64,000 nt of DNA from Casuarius casuarius (Eukaryota; Chordata; Aves; Casuariiformes; Casuariidae): assembly GCA_003342895.1 (NCBI GenBank), contig PTFA01000280.1, forward strand, positions 378,331 through 442,330, in the 5' to 3' direction. Below, piece by piece: positions 11,617-25,019 of this stretch. How positions within the stretch are numbered: position 1 is the first letter of the stretch; each line of letters begins with the position of its first letter. The translations under genes were made by a program, and so were the position numbers. The notes under the pieces were generated by a model. That model did not search any database. It had not been told where the DNA came from and saw nothing but the letters and a program-made list of their open reading frames with translations.

Positions 11617-12709
11617 AGCTGAAGTTTCAAAAATGAATCAGCTACAAGTTTTGTTTGTTTTCTTAGAAGTAACATGCATTTAACAATGAAGTCATAAGTT
11701 TTGTCTTCCTCATATTTCTTCTTGTCATTTGTATGGGTAGGCAGAGTGTAATGGAAATAAATCTGCCTAGCAAGTTACTATAGAAAGGAAGGAGGGGCAA
11801 GAGAAGTAAAAAGAGGAATGAAAGGAAAGATGACCTTTCTTCCCAGGCACACCCAACCTTTCAGAGGATCCAGAATAAAATGCAGCATAATTACCAGGTT
11901 CTCTCCTAAATAGCACTGTCATAAACTGTACTTAGAACCAGATCTGTCTTTGAAGGGTACTTCTCCCACTGCAAAAAGATGCTTCAGAAGATTCATATAC
12001 ACGCTAAATTAAGATCATTCTGTACATTGAGAAACTAAATAGCTAAGGCCTCAATATAAGATAGTATTTTCATATAGCAGAATCAACAAAAAAAATTATG
12101 TACTACAGGCTGCTAGACTGATGCAGATGCTCCTCTGGGGTCTGTGGTTCATATAACATCCTTTAGCACTGACACTACTGAAAACTCAAATACAGATTTT
12201 AGAAATATTTTTTAACCTGTGGTATAGATTAGACTAAAAATAAAGTCNTTTTTACTTCCAAAGTAAGGACATTTGAATTTGGATGTCTACTGCATCATAT
12301 AAGATCTCACANTAAGAACAGTAGAATATTTTCCTTTTAGGCTTTTCAGCTAAACAGTAAAAGACCTGTCTCACAAATTAAAAGCTTCTCCAAGAAGTGA
12401 AAATGATCCATAATATTCTTCTTTGGAAAAATGAAAAAATAAAGAATTTTTAATTGGAAAAATTAAAAGGACCACCATAAACTTTGCAGTGTTTGATAAC
12501 AAAATACTTTTTCAGTTTTTAGAGACCAGAAAAACGTAAAAATTATTTTTTTTACATTTTCAATGAAAAATCAAAACCTTCCAAAAGAAGGTCTCTGCTA
12601 ACACACAAAAAAAGAAAAATCCCACAGGTAAAAGAAAAAAAAATCCAACCAATTTCACTGTCAACCCACTTCAAAAAGATACTAAAACAGAATTAAAGTA
12701 CAGAAGGAT

Positions 12710-12760
12710 GAATTGACTTTGCCAAGGTCATTCATATACCAGGCGACTGTACTGAGATCT
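12710..12760 (+). mobile_element. MIR-like SINE core fragment
   Basis: The segment reads GAATTGACTTTGCCAAGGTC, followed by a degenerate stretch and CTGAGATCT. It resembles the conserved MIR core (AGTGACTTGCCCAAGGTCAC and following). It is a very old, short remnant judged by eye from memory of the consensus, and its orientation follows that consensus. Confidence 0.45.
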
Positions 12761-14611
12761 CTAAATATGTATTTTGCACAACGGTCTCATAACTGGATCC
12801 CCAAATGCTGATATACTCAAATAAAAGCAGGGACCAACAGAACACTTTTTACCATTGTGTTTCATGATTCAGTTTGAGCCAAATAAATATCACAACCAGA
12901 TTATTCATTCTTCTACATTGTCCAGTCCTTTATACTAAAACAGTTACAAAACAGGCATAAAAGGCTATCATTACAATTCAGCATTTTAAGGGGGCTATGC
13001 GTTGCAGCCAGCATTCACACCAGACGACAGGCAGCAGCTTCCAAGGGAAGGTCAAAGGCAAGCATTTCCAAAGCACTCGCGCGTCTCCCATCATCAAATC
13101 TTATTGTTATTTCTGACGAAGGACAATTCCATTTGTTATCCAGCCTTGGACTTCAGTGTTATTACCCTCAGCTATAATTACTAATGAAGACAAAACTAGT
13201 GCATTCAAAAATCTGAGAGCATGCCAGTTCATAGCAGCTTAATGCAAGACTTTATTTANGAAAGAAAACTCTTGAGGGAGTATTTCATTTTCTTACTGCT
13301 TCGCTGAACTGTAGATTAATGCGGCTCCCCAAAGCACCTTAAGTCAATAAAAAGCATAAACATTTCAATGGCTTCCTAATTTATCTACCAATGCTAAAAC
13401 ATGAAGCCAGAATACTGTAGGTTGATACACAGTATTTAAGAGTAAAAGAGGTACTGGCCAGTGGGTGCAAGGAAAAAGACATCAAGAACATCACACACTT
13501 TGTCTCTCCCTGAAGCTTTTGAGAGAGCAATATGTTCCAGGGCAATGGATCTAACTCCTCTGACAGAGAGCAGTAAACTGCAATTATACAGCATACAAAT
13601 AAAGACCTGATTTAGGAAAAAAGTTCCCAAAGTTTTGGCAAGTAGATTTTCATGCAAAAACTTAAAATCTTAAAATATCTCACTGTGGAGTAACAAAGGG
13701 AATTACTAGCTGAAGCACTGACTCCCAGGTATCAAGCACCTAAATTTCATAACTAATGGAACAAAGAATTCCTTGGGAAAGCATCAACAAGGCATACGTC
13801 ACCTAATTTTCTGGAATACAGATAGCAAAATGGACAAGTAACCGCAGAAAAGATAATGAAAGACTGTATCTACAATAGCAAAAAAAACGTCAAAACAAAA
13901 CCCACAAGCCTATGCTCCACCAGTGCTATCTCAGAAACAGATAATTTAAGTGGGGATTTCTTTGAACAAGACAATCTAACCACTGGGGAAACTAAACCAG
14001 CGTAGGTCCCAGCGTATGGTGGATCCCGCCAGGGAGCACAGGTCAAGCTTACCCCCCTCAGGCTGCAGAGACCTTACGGCAGTTTTGTTGTTTGGCTTTT
14101 AAGCTGCATGGGAATGGAAGATGCTGCCATTTGTTAACAGGAGATGCTTGATAATATAGCTCCCACAGAGAAGCTCTCTTTTAACAGGATGTTTTAGGCT
14201 TGCTCCAGTTATATTCCAAAGACTGTTCCATAATCAATATTATCAATTGATGAAAATGAAGGCAGGTTGCCTGGATGACCTGCGCTCCTGCAGCTGATAA
14301 CTAGCAGAAGGAAATACAGCCCCCGGCTCCTAACTCCTAGCCAAAAGAACATGATTCACTGCTTCTGAAGGACGTTATATGGCTGAAACAGGGATTTTTT
14401 TTATTTTTTTATTTTTTGCCGATATGACTGTCTGGAATTCCTTGCTTAATTTTGTTAAAAGCACAATAAAACCTGACACCTGACTTCTTACAGGTAAGCT
14501 GACTGCGTTTTATAGGAACATAATGATACATCAGTGTCTGTTTTCAGTACAGAGAAGCGCTGGTTTCTCTGTAAATAGTGGAATGAACGAAAGCTGATTT
14601 CCAAAGATTTT

Positions 14612-15060
14612 TTAAGTCACCTCACAAGGGTAGTTACAACAAAAATCTCTGCTCCACCTCAGGTCCTCCGTGAGCATTTTCCGCCCTGTAATAGCGCCCG
14701 CTCCCGAGCCCCTTCCTCCAGCGCGGTGGCTCCGCTTCCCACCCGCAGCCTTCCCGGGCCCTGCTACACCCCTAACCCCGGCAAACCACGAAAGCGCGAG
14801 CTCTGCCCGATTTAAACACACACCTGTTTGACATAGGAAGGCCATAAAACAGCTGGAAAATGAAACAGTAATAGTATCAGTATATGCTTGCCCTAGTTTT
14901 CTCTTTTTCCCCCAGGCACCTGCCCTTCGCCACTGCGCGAGGGCCTGGGCCAGCCGGGGCTCCTCTGCCACTTTGGCGATCGCCAAGTTACGATGCTGAG
15001 GCCAAGGGGCCCAAAAGCAGCGAGTCGAGCTCGGACTGCTGCCTTCCCNGCTCCAGTGCT
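14612..15060. other. GC-rich, CpG-containing islet inside the upstream intron
   Basis: Two GC-rich patches, about 14690-14815 and 14910-15055, sit in AT-rich intron about 3.1-3.5 kb upstream of the SHANK2 start-codon exon. They contain many CpGs. On the plus strand a strong 3' splice-site pattern ends in CCCCCAG at 14915. On the minus strand there are donor-like sites near 14822 (ACAG followed by GTGTGT) and 14649. Open frames exist on both strands, which is expected in GC-rich DNA. It could be an intragenic promoter, an alternative leader exon or an antisense exon, and the sequence alone does not decide. Confidence 0.4.
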
Positions 15061-15929
15061 ATTTTTAGATCTTTCTTCTCTATCCAGCAACCAACTTGCA
15101 CAAAGTCTGTAGGAATTTATCTTGTTATGTGTTACCACCTCACCGTTAAGGGGAGTTGAAAACAGCCTGTGCATAAATAAATAAAAATATACAGGCAAGT
15201 ACTGTGACCACTGAAATGTCATTTTCTTACCAAAAAAAAGAGAGACACACACAGACAGGCTAAGAGCACTCTATAAAAGCACGGAATTAAAATTCTGCAG
15301 AGATTATCGAAAGGCAAGAAATTCAAACCCAGAGCTCTGTACCTGCNCGGCGTGCTCGGGCGAATGCACGCTGACGAGGCAGGGAAAAGCAAGAGTAGCA
15401 ACAGACGGTGCAATGTTTTGGAGCCTTATGGTCGGTTAGCATTATACAGCTAGAATTCATTTAACATACACCTTAAAACTTGTTTTTATCTATCTTCATT
15501 ATTATAAACTTGATATTTACCAAAGGGATTACAGTATCTTTGATATGGACACATATTGGAAGGATATCTTAAACAGACGTATATATGATACAAACACTCA
15601 CGCTACAAAAATAACATAAACAAAAATAATTAAAATCTTCAACTTATGTGTTATTTTAGTTATCCTGAAAAGTAATGCTCTCTTCTCTCATTTCCAAATC
15701 ATAAATACGGAGCAAAGCCAAACACACAGACACAAAAACCTACATAAAAACATCTGTCTCATATAAAGTCCCCTCCCTACTGTACTCTGTACCGGCCTTG
15801 GCAAATATCGTGAACGCAGGTGTGTTTGTCCAGTTTTCATGGAATAACCCCGAGAGTCACGTATCCTAAAAACCAACAAAAGCTAGCAGCAAAGTGCACA
15901 GAGACCCTGCTTTCTGGAGCACTTCTCCA

Positions 15930-16100
15930 ACCATCCCTGCCGCAGGAGCTCTTTCCTCAGGAGAAGGGGCCATAGCNGAGCGGAGGCTCCCGAGGCCCCA
16001 GACCACGCTCCGCACCACGCGCTCAGCCCCCGCGGTGGCCTGGGAGCTGCCACGGTCCCACAGCCACCTCCGCCCCGGACGCTGCAGAGCAGAACGATGC
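15930..16100. other. Second GC-rich islet, 4.3-4.5 kb upstream of the start-codon exon
   Basis: About 170 bases rich in G, C and CpG, including CCCCCGCGGTGG and CCGCCCCGGACG, flanked by AT-rich sequence. Together with the islet at 14.6-15.06 kb it forms a pair. There is no recognisable coding content. Confidence 0.4.
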
Positions 16101-19100
16101 TGCGGTTGTACTGAATGCTCCCCCTTGTAGTGGGAAAGTTTAACATATGGAGAGAGAGAAGGAAATGCAGCCCTAACACCAAAATTTTCACACGGAAATC
16201 ACCAGAAAGAGCACTTAAGGATTGTATACTTCCTTCCCTGATCTCAGGGAGATTTTGTTTTTGTTACCATGTGAATGTAGGGTTGGGTCTCACGTGAATG
16301 TCTATCTCAAACTAGTCAAAATAGTTAATAACCTCCTCAACAGTTTTCCTCTCTCTAAAACACAGTTGAANCACACACATCAAACATCTCGGACAAGGCC
16401 AACAGGGCCAGATCTCAGCGCAAGGTTTCAAATTCACGGGTCACTGGCTCCTGGTCACGATAAGAACAATCTATTTTTATATAAACATTCATTTGCACAA
16501 TAACAGTCCTGTTGCCTGGAGGGAGAAGTCTTCTAGACTGCTATTGTCAGATAGGTTAAAAATGTACCTGTGGGAATTTCTGAGCTACAGAGGCGGCGTT
16601 GTTGTTGGGTGGGTAATGCCACCAACCAGGCTGTGAGAAAAGTTTGTTGTTAGAACAATAGGAACTGCTAGAAAGGGGTATTTAATTATTAACTTTGAAG
16701 AAAATCTATTCAGAAAAGGGATTTTGGTTTCTGTAAGACCTGCCAGAAGTCCTAACAGTCATATTCTCCAGCTTTATTCTGGATTATATATATCAGCTCA
16801 AGAACCAGCTCTCCATATTACTAAATTAAAATGCTGGAGAAGGTCAAGCATTGCTTTTCTAATAATATCAATATTAAAGCAGAAACGCATTTCAGATGGA
16901 ATTCAAGACACACGATGGGGGTGTAATCCCCTATACTGTGCACTTCACATCTCTCTACGGTTATGCAGAAAACATCACGTGGCAGAAAATCTGAATGGAA
17001 GTCCAGCTCCAGTGAGTAATTTGCAATTTGATGGATTAAAGCCACATTTTGCAGTGTTACCTTAAAGCTGGCGTTAGCCAGCAGTGCCTCCAAGAGAAGC
17101 AGTCCTGCCCTCCCTTGCACCTCTGACCGCTTCGTCCTTGCCACAGCCTGCTTTAATCTTTGCACTAACACACACAGCAAAGTAGAGCAAAGAATTGATC
17201 CAGGTTACAGACCAACGTTTTTCTTTTGGTGGGTTACTTTCGGCATCTATCACTCTCTGAACTGGATCACTATGCAAATGTTTGTACAGGCAGAAAGAGG
17301 AAGATGGCAGAGAGCCAGAAACCAACAGCCAGGGCGACAAAAAGGGCAGAATNACTTTTTCCAAAGGCAGTATTAATGCTTGCCTGCGTAACGGGAATCT
17401 GAGATCACAGCCTAGGTGGCAGGAAAGAAGTCTACATAAATCTGGCAAGCTGATTAACTCCAATTAAAATCCACTGATTACGGTACAGAAATATTGTAAT
17501 TCAGAAGAGGACAGCATACTGAAGCCTACTGTTAGAAAATTCATCCAGGAAAATGCAAAAAAATGCAAAAGAATACATCTGCAAGAAGCAGAAGAAGAAC
17601 GCACACACACCNCGTTAACCAACTCACAGAAAAACCCAGTGCCAGGCAATGACAGTTCCTGGTCCCGTTTTACCTAGAAGTACAGATGTAGCTTAGGAGA
17701 CTGAAAAATAAAGAAAAACAGCACGTTTAAAGTATCGAGGCTTTTGGAAAGTTAATCTATTGTCCTGCTGTTCCCTTGGTCAGCCTCTGTAAAATGCCAC
17801 TGCTAATACTCGATTCTTCTGTAAAGCACTTTTATTCTGTGGGAGAAAATACTAGAAAACTAGATCACTTGTATGAAATTCAGAAGAAATTACCCTCCAT
17901 GGTAATTACCTACAAATTTTAATCATAGAGTATTTTGCTATTTATACCCCACAAACATGTTTTTTCCCTATACGCCACTCCTTCACTTAAATTCTCCTTG
18001 GTTACATCATCTGGTAATGCATTTTTGATCTCTGTGTTAAATAACTGAAACACCCAAATAAATATTTTAGGAGAAGATATGTGTGCTGAGGCATAAGTAT
18101 TAACATACCAAAATGCCAAGCGAAATTCCTCCCTTACTTTTCTCNTAACCTGTTGTTTCTCAGTGTAGCGTCTCTTACCCAAAAACTTAAATCTGAAATC
18201 AATTTGAACTTAGTTTGAAATCAGTATTGAAAAATCAATGGTTATATGCATCTGTCCCCCCCAAGGCCACAAGGAAGATTCTTAATGTCTTGATTTTAGG
18301 GCATATTTACGCAGTCCTTGATTTCTCTGCTAGGTCATCTCCATGGGTAACAGGGACAAATTATTCTGCAAGGGTTTAATACTGACACTTTTTTTTTTTC
18401 TTTTTTTAAAGAAAACTGAGTGAAGTAACTCTTGAACCACCTTATTTCTGAGGCTGCTTGTTATCCCTTGCTCACGTATATCTGCACAGTGCAGACTTGC
18501 CAGGAAGAGGCTAAGCCCCATTAACTTCTGGTATTTAGAGTGCTGAATACCAACATCATATGATTAAAGTGGGTCTTAAGACCAGACTGTAAGAATGTAA
18601 TTTGTTTATTACAGATGTACTTCACCATTGGCACTCATAAAACATGCAAAATACACACGCAAACTTTTTCTAAAAGTTTTTAAGTTTTCAAGTAGCTTTG
18701 GACGATAAAGTTCTTNGTCCTCATCTGCTCTGCTTCGTATTTACTTTACTCAAACTATTTAGCCAGTCATGCTGTCTTCACGGGAAGGCTGAAGTTCAAT
18801 CGGGCAGATGCAAAGGCAGATTTTGGGGAAGGATAGCTACAAAGGATGCACGAAACAAGTGACTTAATGTGCTGTGACACATTAAGACTGGAAGACAGGC
18901 AGAGAGGCAGGTGTAGAAAAAGCATAAAAACATTTTAAGTAGAAGTAACTTTTCAAACTGAGAAAACAGAACCCGTTATTAGAGGAAAGAGGAACCAGGT
19001 ACAAAGATTTAGCACAGTGGCACATGCAGGATGGTTACAACAGTTAAAAACCTTTAAAAAATTCAAACATACTACTAGGGGAAATAGAGTAAGCATTTAT

Positions 19101-22100
19101 AAATGTTAACCACAGTGCAGTTTACAGTAAAGGCCAACTCCCACTGGCAATATAATATCTTAAGTGTCTTCTTTTAAGCATCTCCAAGGTTTCCAGTGCA
19201 ATCCTATCTGACCTTTATTTAAAGGTCATTCACCCAGCCACGGAATTACAGCTAGCCCCTTGAGCCGCAAGGCCAGTAGTTTGCAAGCTCTGTTCATTTC
19301 TATAAGTTTTCTTTTTAAATATGGCTTCTGATTTTGAGCATTTATTTCCCAATAAACAAACAAACAACAGTATTCATGAGTCATTCTTTAAATACTGCTT
19401 GCAATGGATACTAGAGTTTACCTAGGACTAAATCATAAAGCACTTTAAGGTATTAACTAAAAAAATGGATCCCAAAATAACTGCATATATTTATTGGTGT
19501 TTAAAAAAAAAAAAACACTTTCAATTTGAAAACTCATCTTTTCAGATGTAGTAATCCAGAATTATAAAATGCTTCAAATAGCAAGAGAAGCTAAATAAAT
19601 ACTAAATAACTAATTTAAATAGATGAAAAACAACAAAGCTTTTTAAAATAATACATCCAGCAAATTAACCCAGACACAGAAGTTCACCAGCACACCAAAT
19701 CTGAGATCTGGCTTCTTGGACTCATAAGTTCAGATCAACACCCCTTTCTGAGAAACCAGAGCCTATCATAAAACGGATATTGTTGATCATCCTTGGAGCA
19801 AAACAACCAGACCAGGGAGCCATCTGAAATTCCTTCCTGAGCAATTTTACATCTTTCAAGGTGAATTAATCACATATGTAACCACACTGAAATCAACAGA
19901 ATTACATTAAGGTCATCTCCAACAAGACTTAACCCCTATATATTGCCTATGGATCCAATTTGGCATTTCTTTCTAATTCGAGAGCTTTTCAGTTACAAAG
20001 CACCGGGAAAATAAACTAGAGATTCAGCTCTTGCACTGCCTCTGCCTCCATTCCAAAACGACTCTGAANTATGCACTTTCGATAAGCTCCCTTACATATA
20101 GTACCTGCAAATTCCAAAGTTGCAAACTTCAGTAACACAAAAAAAATTATTTCCCCTTCAATTATTTAAAGTGAGAACGANACAAAATGAATAACTAGCC
20201 ATGATTTGTTCTTTTTCAGCAACATGAAAGTATTACACCACTTCAATTTTAAAAGGTTATCTATTCATAAAAGACGTATACAATTCTTCTTGATTTTCCC
20301 AGAACTTTTCCTTACATCATCACCTGTAGAACAGAAGCATGTAGGGAAAGCAATTTTATCTTCCAGCCTTTCTCTTTCCAGCCTCTGCTTGTACTTCACT
20401 ATGTAAATATCAAAAAGATTTTAATACACTGGAAGGGAAAGGACATAAGAGAATTTCAGAAGACTTACAAGAGGAATGGGAAAAAAATTCAGAGCTTGCT
20501 GAAAATGTTTACCTCAAGCTCAGCTCCCTAGTGGACGAAGTAGCTTAGCTGCTTGTTCATTTGCATTTTCTGCTTATCAACTTTTTTCTTCTTTATCCGT
20601 AAAGAAAACATTTTTGTGATAATTCAAATACAAACATAATTAAATGTTACCAGAGAAACACTGTTGCTGTCTTGTTATGTAGATTAGATCAGACAGTGAG
20701 ACTAGATAAAAAAAGATTCCCTCTTCTCCCTGNATATGGGTTAGCATTTGTAGTTTGCTACAAGGTTTTACCTGAATTTTCTTCACATGTGATTCTGATG
20801 GGGGTTGTGTTATTTTAATTTATTTGCTCTGTTGCCAAAAATAGTCTCATTATTTACATTGTTTTGGTCCAAGAAATAATGTACCAATTAGGACAAGCAA
20901 AGCTTCAAACAGATGCTCTATTTTTCTTGTAAAAGGATTGCAGTTATCTTTGGCTGAGAGCTGGTTGATAAAATTCAGAAACCTTTCTTGTTGGGCTTTT
21001 CCTTACTTCATTTTTTTGTTTTTCATGCTTATTTCATCGACAAATTCCTTTTTATTTCAAATTAGTGGGAAACACCTTGAAGCTTGTAGAGGATACTGGG
21101 TACCCAATGTTTTCAGCAACCTGCCAGCTGCTTGAGCCTTGGAGGTGCAAGTCCCAGAGCTTTTAGGGTCTGCAAACCTGGCACAGTTTCCAAATGCNCT
21201 GCAGTCAGAGACTGCCAAGTTAAGCAACTCCACTGCAGTTCTCCAGAGAGGACACTGAAATACCACGTTCTGTTCCAAATCACAATGGAACCAAGTTCTG
21301 AAATACAAAAATCCTCCACAAAATAGGGGTTTTTTCTCCATATGGATCTGCTTAACTAGAGCAGATGCATGCAAGTCATTAAATGATGAGACCAATTTCA
21401 TCAGTCAGCTTCATTTGAAGTTGGGCTTCATTTGGGTTATTAATATGAGGGTTCAGAAACATCAGACCTGGAGCAGGTGTACAAACATCAGTCAAGTTGT
21501 GATTTTTCACTGGCACTGGAAAGTACATGGACAATACGGGAAGCAATATACTAGGAAAACAAACTTCTAGTTCAGTTGCTGACTTGGTTACCGAATAGCT
21601 GAGCAGGATTAAGCCCTGGCCTTGGCCACCAGTTAGTATCACTAAACCAACTTAGGTAGCAAGGAGGAAGAGAAAGGCAGAAAGAACCACCCATGCTCTA
21701 TCAATTTCTTTTCTTAACTAAGAGGGAAGCAACGAATTGNGACCTAGAAAGGATGGGCACAGTGTATAATTAGGGCAGGTGACCAGGACTTGGTTTAGCC
21801 AGACTCAGGTGTAAGCGAAGCCTCGTGCTGCGTCCTCTCTCACTATTTCTGTATCCGTCTGTGTACGTCTGCAGCAGGTAGCCATGGTTCCCTGTCATAG
21901 ATGGTCTCTAGGATTCTTTGCTCATAATTGCAGAAAAACTTCTCTGATTTTTCAAAGGAAGTTCTGGAAAAGGAACACTATTGATTTTATCTGCATTTTG
22001 TCTGCTTACATTCCTACCTCCAGCAAGCATATCTTGGTTTTAACCGATATTCCAGCCTGTACAAGCGAGCCAGAGTTCATAGTGCAATTAAGAACATTCT

Positions 22101-22155
22101 TGAGACTTGTGTATAAGAATGATGATGGTGACGGCAGGCTGGGAAAAAATATTTG

Positions 22156-22216
22156 CAGGCTCAGAAAGGTTAAGTGATCTGCCAAGATGACCCAGGCAGC
22201 AGAGTAATTCTGTAGA
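22156..22216 (+). mobile_element. MIR-like SINE core fragment
   Basis: Contains CAGAAAGGTTAAGTGATCTG, then CCAAGATGACCCAGGCAGCAG. This follows the MIR core pattern (GAGAGGTTAAGTGACTTGCC, AAGGTCACACAGC) closely enough for a tentative call. The flanks are too diverged to set the ends of the element. Confidence 0.5.
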
Positions 22217-22851
22217 AGAACTGAGAAATAAATTATTCTCTTGACCTTTGAGATTTTGATTCAACTCGCTGTGAAGATTAAAAAATTCTTCTTACCAAAC
22301 TCTATCCAGCCAAAATTTAGGCAATCGAGACACAATAGCATTGATGAAAAGAATAAGTTTTACTCACTAACTACCAACACTTCATTATTGCACTCAGTAA
22401 ACAGCTCAAGAAATAAAAGACCACTTCTTTGGCGAGAAGGGAACAGAATGAGATACATGTTTATAACTATTATGCAGAAGGAGTAGGGAAAACAAAAAAA
22501 AATAGAAAGGGTACTAATGTTTAAAAATACAGAANAATTTGTAGAAAAAAAGAAAACTTTGAACTTTCGCTGCTTAAATGCCAGCTGTAGTTTGGAATTT
22601 AATATTAAAAATAAATAGCAGGCCAAAACACCCCAGGATAACTTCCTACAGTACTTTGAGACCATTCTCCATTCTAAGAGAAATCCCACGAAGGTATCTA
22701 ACCAAGAACTACAGTCTCTCTCCACATCGAAGCACCACAACTGGTCAGCATCTTATATCTTTGGTTTTTTTGAAGTACCCCTCCTTCAGTGCAGAATCAA
22801 GACAGATATTCAGTTTCCATAAACACAGCGACTTGGATTCTTTGTTGTGCC

Positions 22852-23675
22852 TTAGAGTCACAGATGGTTCAGGCTGGATGGGACCTTGGGAGGTCTCTAG
22901 TCCAACCTCCTTTCAAAGCAGGTCCAGCTGTGAGATCAGATCAGGCTGCCCAGGGCTTTATCCAGTCAGGCCTTGCAAATCTCCAGGAGTGGAGATTGCA
23001 CAACCTCTCTGGGCAACCTGTGCCACTGCCCGACTGNCCTCATGGTGAAAAAAGTTTTCCTCATATCCAGTGTGAACGTCTCATTTCAACTTATGCCCCT
23101 TGTCTCTTGTCCTCCTGCTGTGCACTGCTGTGCAGAGCCTGGCTCCCTCTTCTCACTAACCTCCCTGCTTATCCAGGCTGGCTGTTGCGTGGTCCCCTTG
23201 ACACCGCGTCTTCTCCAGGCTGGACAAGCCCAACTCCCCCAGCCTCTCCTCACAGTTTGTTGACCTTATATCAGTTTGTTGACATCTTTCTTGTCAGGGG
23301 GGCGGCAAAACTGGACCCAGTACTCAAGATGTGGTCTAACAAGTCAAGCAGTATAATCCCATCCCTCGATCTACTGGCTGTGCTCCCACTAATACAGCCC
23401 AAGGTGCTGTCAGCTGCCGCTGCTGCCAGGCACGCTGCGGCCCACGTCCGGCTCACTGCCCACCAGGNCCCTCAGGGTGTCCCCATCCACCAACCCTGTC
23501 GTTTTATCACAGAGGGCAGTCAGGTTGGTCAGGCGTGATTTACCCTTAGTAAATCCATACTGACTGTTCCCAGTCACCACCTTNTCCTTCACGTGCCAAG
23601 GAATGTGATCCGAGAGGACCCACTCNCTGGTTTTCTCAGCAATGGGGATGAGACCGACCAGGCTGCACTTCTCCA
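22852..23675 (-). mobile_element. CR1 LINE, 5'-truncated and internally deleted
   Basis: The plus strand is the antisense of a CR1 3' end: a degenerate terminal-repeat area, GGCTGGATGGGACCTTGG, AGTCCAACCTCC, GGAGATTGCACAACCTCTCT, then GTACTCAAGATGTGGTCT. Translated on the minus strand, 23640-23480 gives the CR1 reverse-transcriptase blocks TGNSQYGFTKGKS and LTNLTALCDKTTGLVD. The rest of the reverse transcriptase, including the catalytic region, is missing: the sequence passes within tens of bases, around 23420-23490, into the C-terminal and 3' untranslated part. No intact ORF remains, so the copy is dead. Divergence suggests moderate age. It lies in sense orientation with respect to SHANK2. 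Confidence 0.9.
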
Positions 23676-23819
23676 AAAGCTGTGATGCAGCTACGGAGCA
23701 CAGCACAGGAGACAGCCCTGTGGAATGGAAGAGCAGCAAGGGCTTATGGTGACCTCTAGATTTCGGGCTCCCCCAAGGAAAATCATCTTTATAATATGAC
23801 AGACCAGTCCTGTATACCC

Positions 23820-23840
23820 TTTTTTTTTTTTTTTTTTTTT
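23820..23840. repeat. T run of 21 next to the CR1
   Basis: Twenty-one T on the plus strand, about 145 bases beyond the last recognisable CR1 sequence on its 5' side. It might mark a separate retrocopy or be simple sequence. I recognise nothing in the intervening stretch. Confidence 0.9.
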
Positions 23841-24986
23841 GGATAGCAGGCCAAGTTTTCCTTTCTCTTAATTTTAGGTACATGCACCCCAGTCAGAGCT
23901 GCCAGCATATATACAAAGTTGTTATATGTTCTCAAATACATAAATACACTTTAAATACAGACCCGTTTCTGCAATCCTTACTAAGGAAAAAATACCTTCC
24001 AGCTAAGGAAAACACTATAGCCTTTGGTAATTGTGCATTTTGCAAAGTATGGACCAACAACAGAAGATAATATTTGTTCATTCTCCCTACCCATATACAG
24101 CCCTCACACGTTTGTCTTCCATGTACAGTCCTGTAGCATTCCTGTAGCAGCACACTGTTTATATGAAGAAAGTAATACTGGTTCAGAAAATAATTTTACT
24201 GGTGCACGTAGCCAAGCGATGACCAAGCCACTCACCAAGAGGGGCAAGGCCAGGACTAAGTTTAGAAACAGTACAGGCAACCATGCTGGTTGTACGGACA
24301 CCCAGTCTTATGGAAGCCAATGGCAAAATGCAGCAGTTGCATTTGTATTCTGTGCTTGAATAGAGCTGCAAGGGTTAAGCTACAAACAAAGATTAAGCTA
24401 CAACTAGGGCTTAGTTCTATAACTCAGAGTTTTTCCTGAAAGTTATCCAAGCAATCATATGGTCTGCAACTATAGCAGAATCTTACATATTTACATGCCA
24501 TGAAATATAGGTACAAGGTTTATTCAGCCTTACAACTGCATGCTGGCTGTTGAACCTACCATCAATGATATACTCCTTTCTTGTGCTTTTTAAAGGGACA
24601 TCATATTAAAAATTATCATTGACTGAACAATTCAATCCATAATTTACAACATAAATTCAATTAAATTTCAGTATCACCAGAAGTTCTTGATTTGTTTACA
24701 TGACTTGCAACGGTTTCCTCACAGAGTATAGTTTCTACCTGTTTAGGCAGGCCTTTAATTCAGTCACAGGTAATATAAGTCCTAAAATGAGAGAGAGTTG
24801 GAAAACCAGAAATACTTCACACTGATTTATTTGTAATTGACTAGGTTTCATGTTGATTGTACCCCGTAAGATCTGATTAAGTGAATTCATTACCATTTAT
24901 AATTTTGTGATGGCACTTTGGAGATTCCAACCAGGGAAATTATAACAGTCTAATCAAGGAACGCAAACAGAATATAAAAGCACTTT

Positions 24987-25019
24987 AAAAAAAAAAAAAA
25001 ANAAAAAAAAAAAAAAAAA
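24987..25019. repeat. A run of about 33 with one ambiguous base
   Basis: A homopolymer of A interrupted by a single N at 25002. The N inside the run suggests uncertain base calling there. Confidence 0.9.

Noticed and set aside
22789..23538. A 249-codon open frame on the plus strand
   Set aside because: It is the antisense of a CR1 element and not a host gene.
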